Assembly: GCA_903824675.1 (NCBI GenBank) | Contig: CAIJXV010000061.1 | Span: 54,482-118,481, forward strand | DNA length: 64,000 bases | Direction of reading: 5' to 3' | Origin: an uncultured bacterium | Lineage (GTDB): Bacteria; Verrucomicrobiota; Kiritimatiellia; CAIKKV01; CAIJXV01 | In this document: positions 1 through 9,377 of the stretch, one piece after another | Numbering within the stretch: the stretch's first letter is position 1 | Layout: the number at the start of each line of letters is the position of its first letter | Made by a program: the position numbers and the translations under genes | Notes under the pieces: model-generated | The model's database searches: none | What the model saw: the letters and a program-made list of their open reading frames with translations, nothing else | Told to the model about the DNA's origin: nothing

Positions 1-1
1 A

Positions 2-1465
2 GGAGGTCCGAGCGCTTTGGAAAACCCGGCTTGGGTTGAGGCGTCTCTGGACAAGCATGTGCGCCTGCTGAATCACTATCTCGAACTGCAGGAGGCCGGG
101 ATCGATTGGGTGGCGGAATGTGCCCGCGCCTGTCGTCAGCACGGACTGGCCCCCTGGCTGACCATCCGCATGAACGATATGCACGGCTGCGAGAACCCGG
201 CGAGTTATTTCAATGCCCCTGTCTTCCGCGATCCCGCCAACCGGTTGACCGGCCGCCACATTGAGGGCACGCGCACCTATTTCGCCGGCCTGAATTACCT
301 GCGGCCGGCGGTGCGCGAGTTTATGATGGGCACGATCCGGGAATTGGTCGAGGACTACGACTTTGAAGGGATTGAGTTGGATTGGCTCCGGAACCCGATC
401 TGCTGCGAACCGAATGCCACCCAGGCACAGATCGATCAGATCACCGCCTTCCACGCCGACGTACGGTCATTGACCCAGGCCAAGGCAAAACAAACGGGTC
501 GGCCTTATGCCATGGGGTTACGAGTACCCCCCACCTTTGACCTGCTGCGAAGTATCGGCATCGATGTGCCGGCCATGGCCCAGGCCGAGTTGCTGGATTT
601 TGTCAGCCCCAGCAATTTCTGGCAGACCACTTGGGATTTGCCTTACGATACCTACCGCGCCAAACTGGGGTCCGCGATCACGATCTATGGTGTCATCGAG
701 TGTGCGGCCAATTGGGTGCCGTTCCTCGATGCTCATACCGGACTTCAGTCCTTCCGACATCAGCCCTTCAGCCCGGAATTGCTGCGCGGCAACGCGGCCG
801 GAAAGCTGGCCCTGGGGGTGGATGGCCTCGAGTATTTCAACTTCTTCTGTGCCGATCAGCATTCCAGCAGCCTGCGGGCCGACTATGGGGCACTGGCCGA
901 TCTGCCGATTTTGAAAAAACTACGCGGCCAATCCAAGCTGTATACGCTCTCCAGCATATTTGGCGACTGTTGGCTCCCGCCGTTTGAACAGTCAGAGCAG
1001 ATCCCGGTGGTGCTGGAGCAGGGCTGGCGCCGTCAGTTCCACTTGAGCATGTGTGCCGAACCACCGAATGCCGGCACACTGGTGGTGCAGGTGGTGGTCG
1101 AGAAAAAAGATGATTTGCCGGTCCTTAGCGTGCGCTTCAATGAATGCTGGCCCAGCACGGACGGCGAAGCCACAAACTGTTTGCTGTTCCCAATTGGGAA
1201 CCTGCCCCTTCCCATCGATACGCCTTCACAGATAAAGTCAACGTATGGGTTCAATGATCGCAACCCCATCGGACCGCTGACACATCTGGCGCCAGGTCAT
1301 CAGGCCATGAACTACCGCTTCCCGGTCACCGCGATCCGCGAAGGCTGGAACGAGATTGAAATTTTCGCCCCGGGATGGGCAAGCGGCACCGCCCGGGAAC
1401 GACTCGAACAAGCCGTCTGCGTGGTCAATCTGGATTTGGCCGTGATTCCCAATTCACCGACCTAA
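2..1465 (+). CDS. Glycoside-hydrolase-like (GHL-type) protein, probably 5' partial
   Basis: The frame is open to the left edge. A TTG at 17 has AGGAGG at 1-6, but the protein starts in the middle of a TIM-barrel-like fold, so I treat the gene as cut by the window. Visible segments are a helix-strand part with LAPWLTIRMND, a strand ending in FEGIELDWLRNP (about residues 115-126, an acidic E/D pair where GHL barrels place catalytic carboxylates) and LLDFVSPSNFW near residue 195. A beta-rich C-terminal module covers about 320-482. It probably acts on carbohydrate, but the substrate is unknown. No signal peptide can be judged because the N-terminus is missing. It is followed by a palindromic repeat and then by ThuA. 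Family is known only at the level of uncharacterised GH-like proteins in Kiritimatiellota and Planctomycetota; function is inferred. Confidence 0.6.
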   Translation, partial: GGPSALENPAWVEASLDKHVRLLNHYLELQEAGIDWVAECARACRQHGLAPWLTIRMNDMHGCENPASYFNAPVFRDPANRLTGRHIEGTRTYFAGLNYLRPAVREFMMGTIRELVEDYDFEGIELDWLRNPICCEPNATQAQIDQITAFHADVRSLTQAKAKQTGRPYAMGLRVPPTFDLLRSIGIDVPAMAQAELLDFVSPSNFWQTTWDLPYDTYRAKLGSAITIYGVIECAANWVPFLDAHTGLQSFRHQPFSPELLRGNAAGKLALGVDGLEYFNFFCADQHSSSLRADYGALADLPILKKLRGQSKLYTLSSIFGDCWLPPFEQSEQIPVVLEQGWRRQFHLSMCAEPPNAGTLVVQVVVEKKDDLPVLSVRFNECWPSTDGEATNCLLFPIGNLPLPIDTPSQIKSTYGFNDRNPIGPLTHLAPGHQAMNYRFPVTAIREGWNEIEIFAPGWASGTARERLEQAVCVVNLDLAVIPNSPT

Positions 1466-1492
1466 AAAGAAGCCTCCGAGCGGTAAAAGAAC

Positions 1493-1560
1493 GGCGCTCA
1501 CACGCGCCTACTACAAACTGAGTTGTGCCCCCGTTCGTAGTAGCGCCATGTGAGGCGCGT
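1493..1560. repeat. REP-like imperfect palindrome (GTAGTAGCGCC type)
   Basis: The left arm GCGCTCACACGCGCCTACTAC is mirrored by the right arm GTAGTAGCGCCATGTGAGGCGC with a short central loop. The right arm recurs at 34024-34051, and a diverged version lies near 5554. It sits between two genes in the same direction, as expected for a dispersed intergenic palindrome. Confidence 0.6.
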
Positions 1561-1633
1561 TTTCCGTTCGGCTGTCATTCCGAGCGTTTCTCGACAAATA
1601 CCTGACTCCCTGAATTCGGAGGTCAATTTATTC

Positions 1634-1652
1634 TTGTGTTGCGGCAACACAA
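1634..1652. promoter_or_regulatory. Perfect 9+1+9 palindrome upstream of thuA-like gene, candidate operator
   Basis: TTGTGTTGC and GCAACACAA are exact reverse complements around a single G. A TTGACA hexamer follows at 1665-1670. A second hairpin, GCGGCGGA/TCCGCCGC with a 3-nt loop, lies at 1702-1720 just before the ribosome binding site. The layout looks like an operator plus a structured leader for the sugar-uptake genes downstream. No regulator gene is adjacent, so the binding protein is unknown. The -10 element is weak. Confidence 0.4.
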
Positions 1653-1742
1653 AAATACACGGGATTGACAGACCCCGACGCTTTTGGTGGGATGAAGAGT
1701 TGCGGCGGATATTCCGCCGCTTGTTAACCGGGAGTCAGCAGC

Positions 1743-2522
1743 ATGATCAAAGTCACCATCTGGAACGAGTTTCGTCACGAAAAAAAACACGATATCGTCA
1801 AACATCTTTACCCCGACGGCATGCATACCGTCATCGCCCGCGGGTTGGCCGGTGACAAGGATCTACAAATTCGCACGGCCACCCTGGATGAACCCGAACA
1901 CGGCCTGACCGAAGCCGTTCTCGCGGATACCGATGTCCTGACCTGGTGGGGCCACGTCGCGCATGGCGAAGTCCGAGACGAAGTCGTTCAGCGCGTCCAG
2001 AAACGGGTCCTGGAAGGCATGGGGTTGATCGTTCTGCATTCGGGCCATTTCTCCAAAATCTTCAAGTCCCTGATGGGTACGAATTGTTCTCTGAAATGGC
2101 GTGAAGTCGCCGAAAAGGAACGGATCTGGACCATCGAACCCTCGCACCCCATCGCGGCCGGAATCCCCGAGTCGTTCGAATTGCCCAATGCCGAAATGTA
2201 TGGCGAACGGTTCGATATTCCCACGCCGGATAAATTGGTATTCCTGTCGTGGTTCCAAGGCGGCGAAGTATTCCGTTCCGGTTGTTGCTGGGAACGCGGA
2301 CAGGGCCGGATTTTCTACTTCCGTCCCGGACATGAAACCTACCCGATTTTCTATAATCCCACGATCATCAAGATCATCGGCAACGCCATTCATTGGGCGG
2401 TTCCCCGTATCCAAAAGGAAGATGTCTGCCCCAACGCCAAATCACTCGAAGTGATTCCGCCCCGGAAGGTGGATTATTCCTTCGTGCCGGAGGCCATCCG
2501 GAAAAATATTCCGACGGCTTAA
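1743..2522 (+). CDS. ThuA-like domain protein (trehalose utilisation family)
   Basis: This is a 259-residue protein with a class-I glutamine-amidotransferase-like fold typical of ThuA. The opening is [27 protein letters not shown] lies near residue 65, [16 protein letters not shown] near 95, and [19 protein letters not shown] near 190. These segments match the usual ThuA order and length. Family members occur in sugar-utilisation operons, and some act in conversion of keto-sugars, but the reaction is not firmly known. The start is supported by GGGAG at 1730-1734. The SLC13 transporter begins 18 bp downstream, so the two are probably co-transcribed. No signal peptide is seen, so it is probably cytoplasmic. 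Confidence 0.85.
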   Translation: MIKVTIWNEFRHEKKHDIVKHLYPDGMHTVIARGLAGDKDLQIRTATLDEPEHGLTEAVLADTDVLTWWGHVAHGEVRDEVVQRVQKRVLEGMGLIVLHSGHFSKIFKSLMGTNCSLKWREVAEKERIWTIEPSHPIAAGIPESFELPNAEMYGERFDIPTPDKLVFLSWFQGGEVFRSGCCWERGQGRIFYFRPGHETYPIFYNPTIIKIIGNAIHWAVPRIQKEDVCPNAKSLEVIPPRKVDYSFVPEAIRKNIPTA

Positions 2523-2540
2523 GGACCGCACCGACTCCCT

Positions 2541-3800
2541 ATGTCCGGTTACCTTTTACCGTGGGATCAGGCGCCGATCGCGATCACCGTCGCGGTTTTC
2601 TGCCTGACCTACCTGGGTGTGGCCATCGGCGCGATTCCCGGTCTGGCGCTCGACCGGACCGGGTTCGCCCTGCTGGGGGCCATCGCCATGGTCACCCTCG
2701 GCGCCATTGGGTTGCCTGACGCCCTGCACTCGATCGATGCCCCCACCCTGCTCCTGCTTTTCGCGCTCATGATCCTGTCCGCCCAGTTCCGGCTGGGCGG
2801 ATTTTATACATGGACGGTTCTACGCCTCAGCGCCCTCATCAACCGACCCCGCGTTTTCCTGGCCTGGGTCATGGGCATCACGGCCCTTTTTTCGGCTTTC
2901 CTGGTCAACGATGTGGTATGCCTGGCCTTCACGCCCATTCTGGCGGTCCTGCTCTTGCGAACGGGCATGAATCCCCTGCCCTTTCTGATCGGCATGGCGA
3001 TCGCCAGCAATATCGGGTCTGCGGCCACGATCATCGGCAATCCCCAGAACATGCTCATCGGCCAGGTCGGCGGACTGGACTTCGGTCATTTCCTGCGCTG
3101 GTGTGCGCCCCCCGTCCTTCTGTCCCTCGTCGCCGCGTATGGCTTGATCCTTTTATTATTCCGTAATAAATGGACCGGGGCTCCGGCCCAGATCGACACA
3201 TCAACCGCCAGTCCGGATTTCAACCGCTATCAAAGCGCCAAAGGCGGCATCGCTCTGTTATTGTTGGTCCTGTTCTTCTTCACTCCCATTCCACGCGAAC
3301 TCACCGCACTGACTCTTGCGGGCATCATTCTCTGCAGTCGTAAAATGCGCACCCGCGAATTATTGGGCTATATCGACTGGCACCTGATCACCCTTTTCTG
3401 CGGACTCTTCATCGTGATCGCCGCCTTGGAGCGCACCGGGTTGCCCTTGGCGACCGCCCAGTCCCTTCAAAATCATGGGTGGTCCATCACTCAGCCGGGG
3501 CTATTGACCCTCTTTAGTGCGGCCCTGAGCAACCTGGTCAGCAATGTTCCGGCAGTGATGCTCTATGTCCGGTTTCTCGACCCTCATCAGCCGATTCAAT
3601 GGTACACCCTCGCGTTGGCCAGCACCTTCGCCGGCAATTTAATCACACTGGGCAGCATCGCCAACCTGATCACCATTGAGCAAGCCCGCCAGTATGGAAT
3701 CCGAATCAGTTTTTGGGATCATGCCCGGGTCGGCATCCCGGTGACGCTCGTCTCCCTGGGTATCACCCTTCTCTGGGTCTGGTGGGGTCCGGGCGGATGA
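2541..3800 (+). CDS. SLC13/CitM-like anion transporter
   Basis: A 419-residue integral membrane protein with about ten hydrophobic segments. It carries the paired motifs of the ion-transporter superfamily: FLVNDVVCLAFTPILAVLL followed by ASNIGSAATIIGNPQN in the first half, and LSNLVSNVPAVML followed by AGNLITLGSIANLITIEQA in the second. The repeated N-x-P/N-x-V re-entrant hairpins are the substrate and sodium sites in this family. It resembles the YbiR-like branch, so a dicarboxylate, sulfate or other anion is possible. It probably acts in the inner membrane. It lies 18 bp after the ThuA-like gene, in one transcription unit. The spacing from AAGGA at 2521 to the ATG is long, so the exact start is less certain. 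Confidence 0.85.
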   Translation: MSGYLLPWDQAPIAITVAVFCLTYLGVAIGAIPGLALDRTGFALLGAIAMVTLGAIGLPDALHSIDAPTLLLLFALMILSAQFRLGGFYTWTVLRLSALINRPRVFLAWVMGITALFSAFLVNDVVCLAFTPILAVLLLRTGMNPLPFLIGMAIASNIGSAATIIGNPQNMLIGQVGGLDFGHFLRWCAPPVLLSLVAAYGLILLLFRNKWTGAPAQIDTSTASPDFNRYQSAKGGIALLLLVLFFFTPIPRELTALTLAGIILCSRKMRTRELLGYIDWHLITLFCGLFIVIAALERTGLPLATAQSLQNHGWSITQPGLLTLFSAALSNLVSNVPAVMLYVRFLDPHQPIQWYTLALASTFAGNLITLGSIANLITIEQARQYGIRISFWDHARVGIPVTLVSLGITLLWVWWGPGG

Positions 3801-3879
3801 TGGCCGGCCGCTGAATAACGCTGAATCCATTGGCAAAATCCTATTCCAAGCCGGGCGGGATATGATATTTTCTCCCGGC

Positions 3880-5514
3880 ATGAATCCCAGCAAAACCTTT
3901 CGATTGGCACCGGCGCCCACCGACGCCCCTTTGGCCCACGAAGCCACCCGCTTGCTCATCCGGGAACTGACGGAGCGAGCCGGCCTGGAGGTCATCCAAA
4001 CCCCGCAAAACCCGGATCTCTCCTTACACCTCATCCCGGGTTCCGGCCCCGGAAGCTATCGTATTGAGAACGAGGGGGCGGTCCTGCGGATCATCGGCCG
4101 TGATCCGGCCGGACTGCTCTATGGTGTGGGCCGATTCCTCCATTCGGCCGTATCGGGTGACGGCACTTTTTCGCCGGGTACGTCCTGGCGGGGAACGTCG
4201 ACGCCGGACTGTCAATTTCGGGGCCTGTATTTTGCCCATAACTTCCACAATTGGTATCGATCGGCCCCTCAAGCCGATGTGGTCCGTTATGTCGAGGATC
4301 TGGCCTTGTGGGGACTGAACGCCATCGCGTTTCCTTTCGATACCAATCCTCATTGCCCGGCGGATGAAATCGAGAAGGTCATGCTTCCCCGGCAACTGGA
4401 GTTGATCAAAGCCGCCAAGCGGGTCGGCATTCGCACGGGAATGATCACCATCGCCAATACCCTGCTGACCGTACCGACTCCAGAAGTCGCCGCGACGCCC
4501 GTACCCGATGCCCAGCCTGAACGGCGCGGAAATATCGGCAACCGGGTCTGCCCCAGCCATCCGCAAGGGTTTGCCCTGCTCGCTTCACGATTCAATCGAA
4601 GTCTCGAAGCGTACCGGATGGTGGGCCTCGATTTCGTGGTCGCCTTTCCCTACGATGAAGGGGGTTGTGGTTGCGCCGAATGTCGACCGTGGGGCGGCAA
4701 GGGTTTCATCAAAGCCTGTCGCGAACTCAGCCGTCAGGCCAAAGCGAAATTTCCCGATTGCCGTTTCATCGCGGGAACCTGGTGTTTCGATGTCCTGGAT
4801 AAACCCGAAGGCGAGTTTGAAGGACTGGATCGCGAGATCCGAGCAAATCCCGGCTGGTGCGACGAGGTCATGTGCGATGCCCACGGCGACTTTCCAAGAT
4901 GGCCCCTGGAACAGGGAGCCCCCGGCGGCTTGCCGATGATCAATTTTGCGGAAATCAGCATGTGGGGCCGTTGGCCCTGGGGCGGCTCCGGAGCGAACCC
5001 CTACCCTCACCGTATTGCCCGCATCTGGCGTCAGGCCCGGCATCTCCTGACCGGCGGATTACCGTACTCCGAAGGCTGTTTTGAAGACATCAACAAAGTG
5101 ATGTGCCTCAATCTGTTTTGGGACAAAGCGGCCGACGCGGACCAGGTGACCCGGGATTATCTCGGTTATGAATTCGGCCCGGCAGCCGTCGACAAGATGG
5201 CCGAAGCCATTCGTCTTATGGAGGACATCTATCCGCCCGAATGCCGCACCTTCGAAAAGGCCCAAAAGATATTTGATTTGATCCAGGAAGCCTCCACCAC
5301 ACTGCCCGCAAAAGTGCTCTCTTCCTGGCGGTGGCGGATTCTCTATTTGCGCGCCGTCATTGATTTTGAAGCCGTCACGCATCCCGGCCCAACCGGTGTG
5401 GTGTCCGACAAACAAAACGAGGCCTATGAAGAATTAGTTCGGCTTTACAGCGCCCAGCATTCACAGCCCTCGATTACTCCGATCGCCCGATCCGTTTCGG
5501 CCCATCGCCAGTGA
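3880..5514 (+). CDS. GH20/GH67-like protein with hexosaminidase-type N-terminal domain
   Basis: About 544 residues. Residues 1-100 look like the alpha/beta domain that precedes the barrel in GH20 and GH67 enzymes, with RIIGRDPAGLLYGVGRFLHS as the hallmark strand-helix. A TIM-barrel-like region follows: FRGLYFAHNFHNWYRSAP, then YVEDLALWGLNAIAFPFDT, then VAFPYDEGGCGCAECRPWGGKG. The CGCAEC segment is common in uncharacterised DUF4838-like relatives, and the gene at 15556 shares this layout. It probably binds or cleaves an N-acetylhexosamine or uronic-acid glycan; catalytic residues cannot be assigned with confidence. An in-frame ATG at 3862 is an alternative. I prefer 3880 because TATGAT at 3861-3866 would give a very short leader. 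No signal peptide is seen. Confidence 0.7.
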   Translation: MNPSKTFRLAPAPTDAPLAHEATRLLIRELTERAGLEVIQTPQNPDLSLHLIPGSGPGSYRIENEGAVLRIIGRDPAGLLYGVGRFLHSAVSGDGTFSPGTSWRGTSTPDCQFRGLYFAHNFHNWYRSAPQADVVRYVEDLALWGLNAIAFPFDTNPHCPADEIEKVMLPRQLELIKAAKRVGIRTGMITIANTLLTVPTPEVAATPVPDAQPERRGNIGNRVCPSHPQGFALLASRFNRSLEAYRMVGLDFVVAFPYDEGGCGCAECRPWGGKGFIKACRELSRQAKAKFPDCRFIAGTWCFDVLDKPEGEFEGLDREIRANPGWCDEVMCDAHGDFPRWPLEQGAPGGLPMINFAEISMWGRWPWGGSGANPYPHRIARIWRQARHLLTGGLPYSEGCFEDINKVMCLNLFWDKAADADQVTRDYLGYEFGPAAVDKMAEAIRLMEDIYPPECRTFEKAQKIFDLIQEASTTLPAKVLSSWRWRILYLRAVIDFEAVTHPGPTGVVSDKQNEAYEELVRLYSAQHSQPSITPIARSVSAHRQ

Positions 5515-5590
5515 CGGAGGGAGAGGCCCTTACGGGCATACGCCTAACAACGCCGTTCGTATTGACGCCGTAAGAAGTCCCCCCGTCACG
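5512..5590. repeat. Short inverted-repeat element between convergent genes
   Basis: GTGACGGAGGG at the left is mirrored by CCCCCGTCAC at the right. The loop contains CGTTCGTATTGACGCCGTAAGAAG, a diverged relative of the GTAGTAGCGCCGTAAGAGG repeat at 34024. It lies in the 160-bp space between the ends of two convergent genes and may also act as a bidirectional transcript end, though no clear T-run is present. Confidence 0.4.
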
Positions 5591-5676
5591 GACCCCTTGC
5601 CGACAGGTCTCGCTTTCACTTTTCTGCGTGCCATGCAACTCAAGCTGAATATCAAGGCGGCAACCGGTGTTACCTC

Positions 5677-8019
5677 TCAACGAAGTTGAATCGACGCCGG
5701 CCTTAATCCTTCGCCGCTGACCGTCAACAGGATCTCCTCCGCTTCAGCCGTTGCCTGGACAACCGCGGTCGCCAACCCCCGCCAAACCTGTCGCGTGTTC
5801 CCCGTAAACGATTCTTCCGATGCCGGATCGCCATTGCCAACCGCCAGAACTTTTCCTGCGCCGCAGGCGGCAAAGAACAGGCGATTCGTTGCGGTCGGCA
5901 CCCGAATACCTTTCTCATCCACAACCTCAACCGTAAGGTATGCCAAATCGCAGATCCCCTTGCCCAACTCGGTCCGATCGGCGGATAGACGAAGGGCGAC
6001 CGGTTTCCCCGCCGTCTCCAACACGGTGCGAGACCGTTCGATCCCATTCCTCAGCCCCACCGCTTCCAGACGGCCGGGTCGATACTCCACTTCAAACGAA
6101 GCCAGGTAACGATGTGTTTTCCCGGCCGGTTTCCGGCCGATCTCCCGCCCGTTCAAGAGCAATACGACTTCGTCATCGGCAGCATAAACATCAACCGTGC
6201 TGGGTTTACCCTCCTGCCCCGGCCAGTTCCAGGACGACACGACATCCGGCCATCCCCACTGAGAGACCGCCATTAATTTACCGTGGTGGACCGGATCGTG
6301 AACGGCGAGATAGGGAGCCTGGGACACGCCCCAAACACAGTCGCGATAATAGGATTGGGGACGCTTCGTCCCACAAATATCGAGGTCCCCACAGTTCGCA
6401 TGATGCCAGGGAAAAGGCCTCAAACCGTGGGTGGTTTCTCCAGGCGCCGTGTGCCCGATGCCCGCCTCGCCCAGATAATCCAGGCTCGTCCACACGAAAT
6501 CGCCGATGACATGCGAAAACCGTTCGGTACCCATCCAATAGTCAAAGGCATCCTTGGGAAAGGTCTCGGTTCCACAGATGATCCGCCCGGGGAAGCGCCG
6601 GCTATCTGGTTCATACCGGTGGAGCAGGTAGTTATACCCCACGACATCCAGGGGCGCCGCAAAATCGCCCGTGACCCGGGCCCAGCGTTCCAATTTATCG
6701 TCCGGCGTCTCTCCCGGCGGAGCCGGATCGTCCCAAACATCGCAGAGCGCATTGGTCACCGGCCGCGTCGAGTCCAGCGAGCGAGCATAGTCCGCCAACC
6801 GGCGCGACCATCCGGCCCCGTCCGAACAACCATTCCGTTCCGGGATTTCATTGCCGGTCGACCACATCACAATGGAGGGATGGTTGCGATCGCGCCGGAT
6901 CATGGCCGCCAGATCGCGTTGCCACCATTCTTCAAACCAAAGACTGTAATCCCCGGGATTTTTGCCGTGGCGGAAGCAATCGAACGCCTCGTCGATCACC
7001 AGCATTCCCAAGCGATCACAGGCCTCCAGAAAAGCGGGCGACGGGGGATTGTGGGCACACCGAACCGCATTGAAACCACTCGCTTTCAACAGCTCGACCT
7101 TGCGCTCTTCCGCACGGGCATAGGCCGCCGAGCCGAGGAGCCCGCAGTCGTGGTGAACACACCCCCCCTTCATTTTTAGCGATTCGCCGTTGAGGCGGAA
7201 GCCCTGAACCGCATCCACCGAAATCGTTCGGAATCCAAAGGGGGTCTCCATCTCATCCACCCGCTGGCCGTCCTGCAGCACTTCGGTGCGCAGGACATGT
7301 AAAAAGGGATCCGTCAGCGACCAGAGCCGTGAAGGCTTCACCGGAATGTTCTGGCCAACTTCACCGGAAGCGCCCGCCTTTACCGTCACCGGAGCCTCGG
7401 CAGTGGCCAGAACTCGGCCGGACGCCAGAATCGAGGAGCGAATCGTAAGAGACGCACCGGATGCCCCCTGGTTACGCACGGTGGTCATGACCCGGGCCGT
7501 CGAGGCGGCGGACGAGGCCGCCGGGGTTTCCACGGTCACATCCCAGGGCCCGACATGAATCTTTTCGCCGATCAACAGGTTCACCGGACGATAGAGACCG
7601 GATCCGCTGTACCAGCGGGTATTGGGTAATCCCCCGTTATAAACGTCGATCCGCAGAACATTGACGCCTTCCTTTAGATACGGCGTCAAATCACAATGAA
7701 AGGTGGTATAGCCATAGGGCTGACGGCCAACCAACTGCTGATTGATCGTTACCACGGCATTCTGGTAAACCCCTTCCACCTCCAGGAGAACCACTTTGCC
7801 CAGCCAGTCGGACGAAACCGCAAGGGTCTTCTCATAAATACAGTTGCATCCGGGATAAAACCCGTTGCTGGCGCCGCCCACCGCCGAGGGATCGCGCGGC
7901 AAACCAATGGACGCATCATGCGGCAAATCGATGGGAAGCCAGTCCCGGCTCTCTTTCACACCCGGCGTTCCCATCCCGTATTTAAACTTCCAATCGCGAT
8001 TCAAAGCCATTCGTTTCAT
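5677..8019 (-). CDS. GH2 family beta-galactosidase-like enzyme
   Basis: About 780 residues with the GH2 domain order: sugar-binding jelly roll (about 10-170), immunoglobulin-like domain (170-265), TIM barrel (270-560) and C-terminal beta domains including a DUF4982-like part. The acid/base glutamate is visible in VMWSTGNEIPE near residue 390 and the nucleophile in IICGTETFP near residue 482. The barrel opener MKGGCVHHDCGLLG is typical of the bacteroidal-type GH2 enzymes. It hydrolyses terminal beta-galactosides or related beta-glycosides. No signal peptide is evident, so it probably works on imported oligosaccharides. The start at 8019 has AAGGAA six bases upstream. It lies downstream of the AEC transporter on the same strand. 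Confidence 0.9.
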   Translation of the reverse strand: MKRMALNRDWKFKYGMGTPGVKESRDWLPIDLPHDASIGLPRDPSAVGGASNGFYPGCNCIYEKTLAVSSDWLGKVVLLEVEGVYQNAVVTINQQLVGRQPYGYTTFHCDLTPYLKEGVNVLRIDVYNGGLPNTRWYSGSGLYRPVNLLIGEKIHVGPWDVTVETPAASSAASTARVMTTVRNQGASGASLTIRSSILASGRVLATAEAPVTVKAGASGEVGQNIPVKPSRLWSLTDPFLHVLRTEVLQDGQRVDEMETPFGFRTISVDAVQGFRLNGESLKMKGGCVHHDCGLLGSAAYARAEERKVELLKASGFNAVRCAHNPPSPAFLEACDRLGMLVIDEAFDCFRHGKNPGDYSLWFEEWWQRDLAAMIRRDRNHPSIVMWSTGNEIPERNGCSDGAGWSRRLADYARSLDSTRPVTNALCDVWDDPAPPGETPDDKLERWARVTGDFAAPLDVVGYNYLLHRYEPDSRRFPGRIICGTETFPKDAFDYWMGTERFSHVIGDFVWTSLDYLGEAGIGHTAPGETTHGLRPFPWHHANCGDLDICGTKRPQSYYRDCVWGVSQAPYLAVHDPVHHGKLMAVSQWGWPDVVSSWNWPGQEGKPSTVDVYAADDEVVLLLNGREIGRKPAGKTHRYLASFEVEYRPGRLEAVGLRNGIERSRTVLETAGKPVALRLSADRTELGKGICDLAYLTVEVVDEKGIRVPTATNRLFFAACGAGKVLAVGNGDPASEESFTGNTRQVWRGLATAVVQATAEAEEILLTVSGEGLRPASIQLR

Positions 8020-8094
8020 GGTCGATTCCTTATCTTTCGTCTGCAACCCACCGATTCAGGTTGCGAACTTACGGTGCTTCTCTTCAGCTGTGGG

Positions 8095-8111
8095 GGCGGC
8101 CGCTGGCCGCC
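8095..8111. other. GC-rich hairpin between AEC transporter and GH2 gene
   Basis: GGCGGCC and GGCCGCC pair perfectly around a GCT loop. It sits in the 182-bp gap between the end of the transporter gene and the start of the GH2 gene, both on the minus strand. There is no T-run after it on the minus strand, so it may be an attenuator, a processing site or a dispersed element rather than a classic terminator. Confidence 0.35.
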
Positions 8112-8201
8112 TTGCCCTTGCCCTGTCGCCCACGGGGCCACCGGCCGTGGCTACAACGACCTATCCGTCGTATCCAGAGTATCGTGGGCACAACGCCGCC
8201 A

Positions 8202-9203
8202 TTACAATTTCCACCGCATCATCGCATACACCCAGGCCGGCACGGTGACCAGGCTCAGCACGGTCGAATAAAAAATCGACGTCGCGCCCAACCCGACATC
8301 GCCTCCGTAACGTTCCAGAAATAAACTACAACTGACCGCCACCGGCATTCCCATGATGATATAAGTCGAATAGCGGTCCACCGGCGAAAGGGTCCATCCC
8401 AGGAGTTCCAGTCCCCGAACCAACAAGATCGCCACCAGCGGGGCCACCAGCAAGCGGATCCCCAGAATCCCCCACAGGGCGTGGGTCGGCCGGTGTTGGG
8501 TCAGCGGCAAGGCCCCTAATTGCGCTCCGGTCACCAATAAGGAAAGCGGAATCGTCACCATCCCCATCATCGAGAGCCCCTGAAGCACGGATGACCATCC
8601 GAGAAATACGGGAGTGGCGTCCACCGGAGGATGTTCCCAGAGCTTCAAGCTGGGAAACAGCAGAGCGGCCCCCACTCCGGCGACCGTCGCCCACAATCCT
8701 GGATTCGCCAATAAATGTCCCCAATCGCTCCCGGCCCGTTTGCCCTCGCGGGAACTTAAAATCCACACGCCTCCCGTCCAAAGCAACACCTGGGTTCCGA
8801 AATTAAAGAGCAGCACATAACGAATCCCCGCAGCCCCGTATAAACTCTCGATGATCGGCAGCGGAATAAAAATCCAGTTCGGCATGGCGGCCAGGAAGAC
8901 GAAACTCGCGCGATCCCCATCCCGCCCCACCCAGGGCCAGAATAGCCGGCCCAACAGATAGCTGACCCCCAACACACCGATGGCGATCACGGGGATCTGC
9001 CAGTCCTGTGCCAGGGTTTCAATCCGGATGGTCGCCAATAAACTCACAAAGACCATGGCGGGAAACACCATATCCACCAGGACCCGGCCAAGGGACCTTG
9101 TGGATTCGGTATCCAATAATCCTTTACGCCGGGCCAGCCACCCGGCCAGGATGATCAACACCATCGATGCGATTTTCATCGCCACCACTCGCCACTCGGT
9201 CAT
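8202..9203 (-). CDS. AEC family (auxin efflux carrier-like) permease
   Basis: A 333-residue membrane protein with ten predicted transmembrane segments in two halves, typical of the AEC family. Recognisable parts are IILAGWLARRKGLLD near the N-terminus, DMVFPAMVFVSLLA with the broken helix of the first half, and MGMPVAVSCSLFLERYGGD in the second half, where the crossover helix and the anion site lie. Bacterial members move malonate, malate or other carboxylates. The substrate here is unknown. The start at 9203 is chosen over 9221 because AAGGGA lies just upstream of it. It precedes the GH2 gene and diverges from the SGNH hydrolase. Confidence 0.85.
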   Translation of the reverse strand: MTEWRVVAMKIASMVLIILAGWLARRKGLLDTESTRSLGRVLVDMVFPAMVFVSLLATIRIETLAQDWQIPVIAIGVLGVSYLLGRLFWPWVGRDGDRASFVFLAAMPNWIFIPLPIIESLYGAAGIRYVLLFNFGTQVLLWTGGVWILSSREGKRAGSDWGHLLANPGLWATVAGVGAALLFPSLKLWEHPPVDATPVFLGWSSVLQGLSMMGMVTIPLSLLVTGAQLGALPLTQHRPTHALWGILGIRLLVAPLVAILLVRGLELLGWTLSPVDRYSTYIIMGMPVAVSCSLFLERYGGDVGLGATSIFYSTVLSLVTVPAWVYAMMRWKL

Positions 9204-9377
9204 GGGTTCCCTTTCATACAAGAAACAGGCGATATTCTCTCGGATTTCATCCCCGGGTCAAGGGAATAGAGGCGAAAGGTTATGGCGTTTTATGTGGCCG
9301 TCACCCCGAAATAGCGGTAAGGTTAGGCACCCTGGACTGATCTGGGAGGCCTTTTAACTATTGGAGAAAACCCGAAC

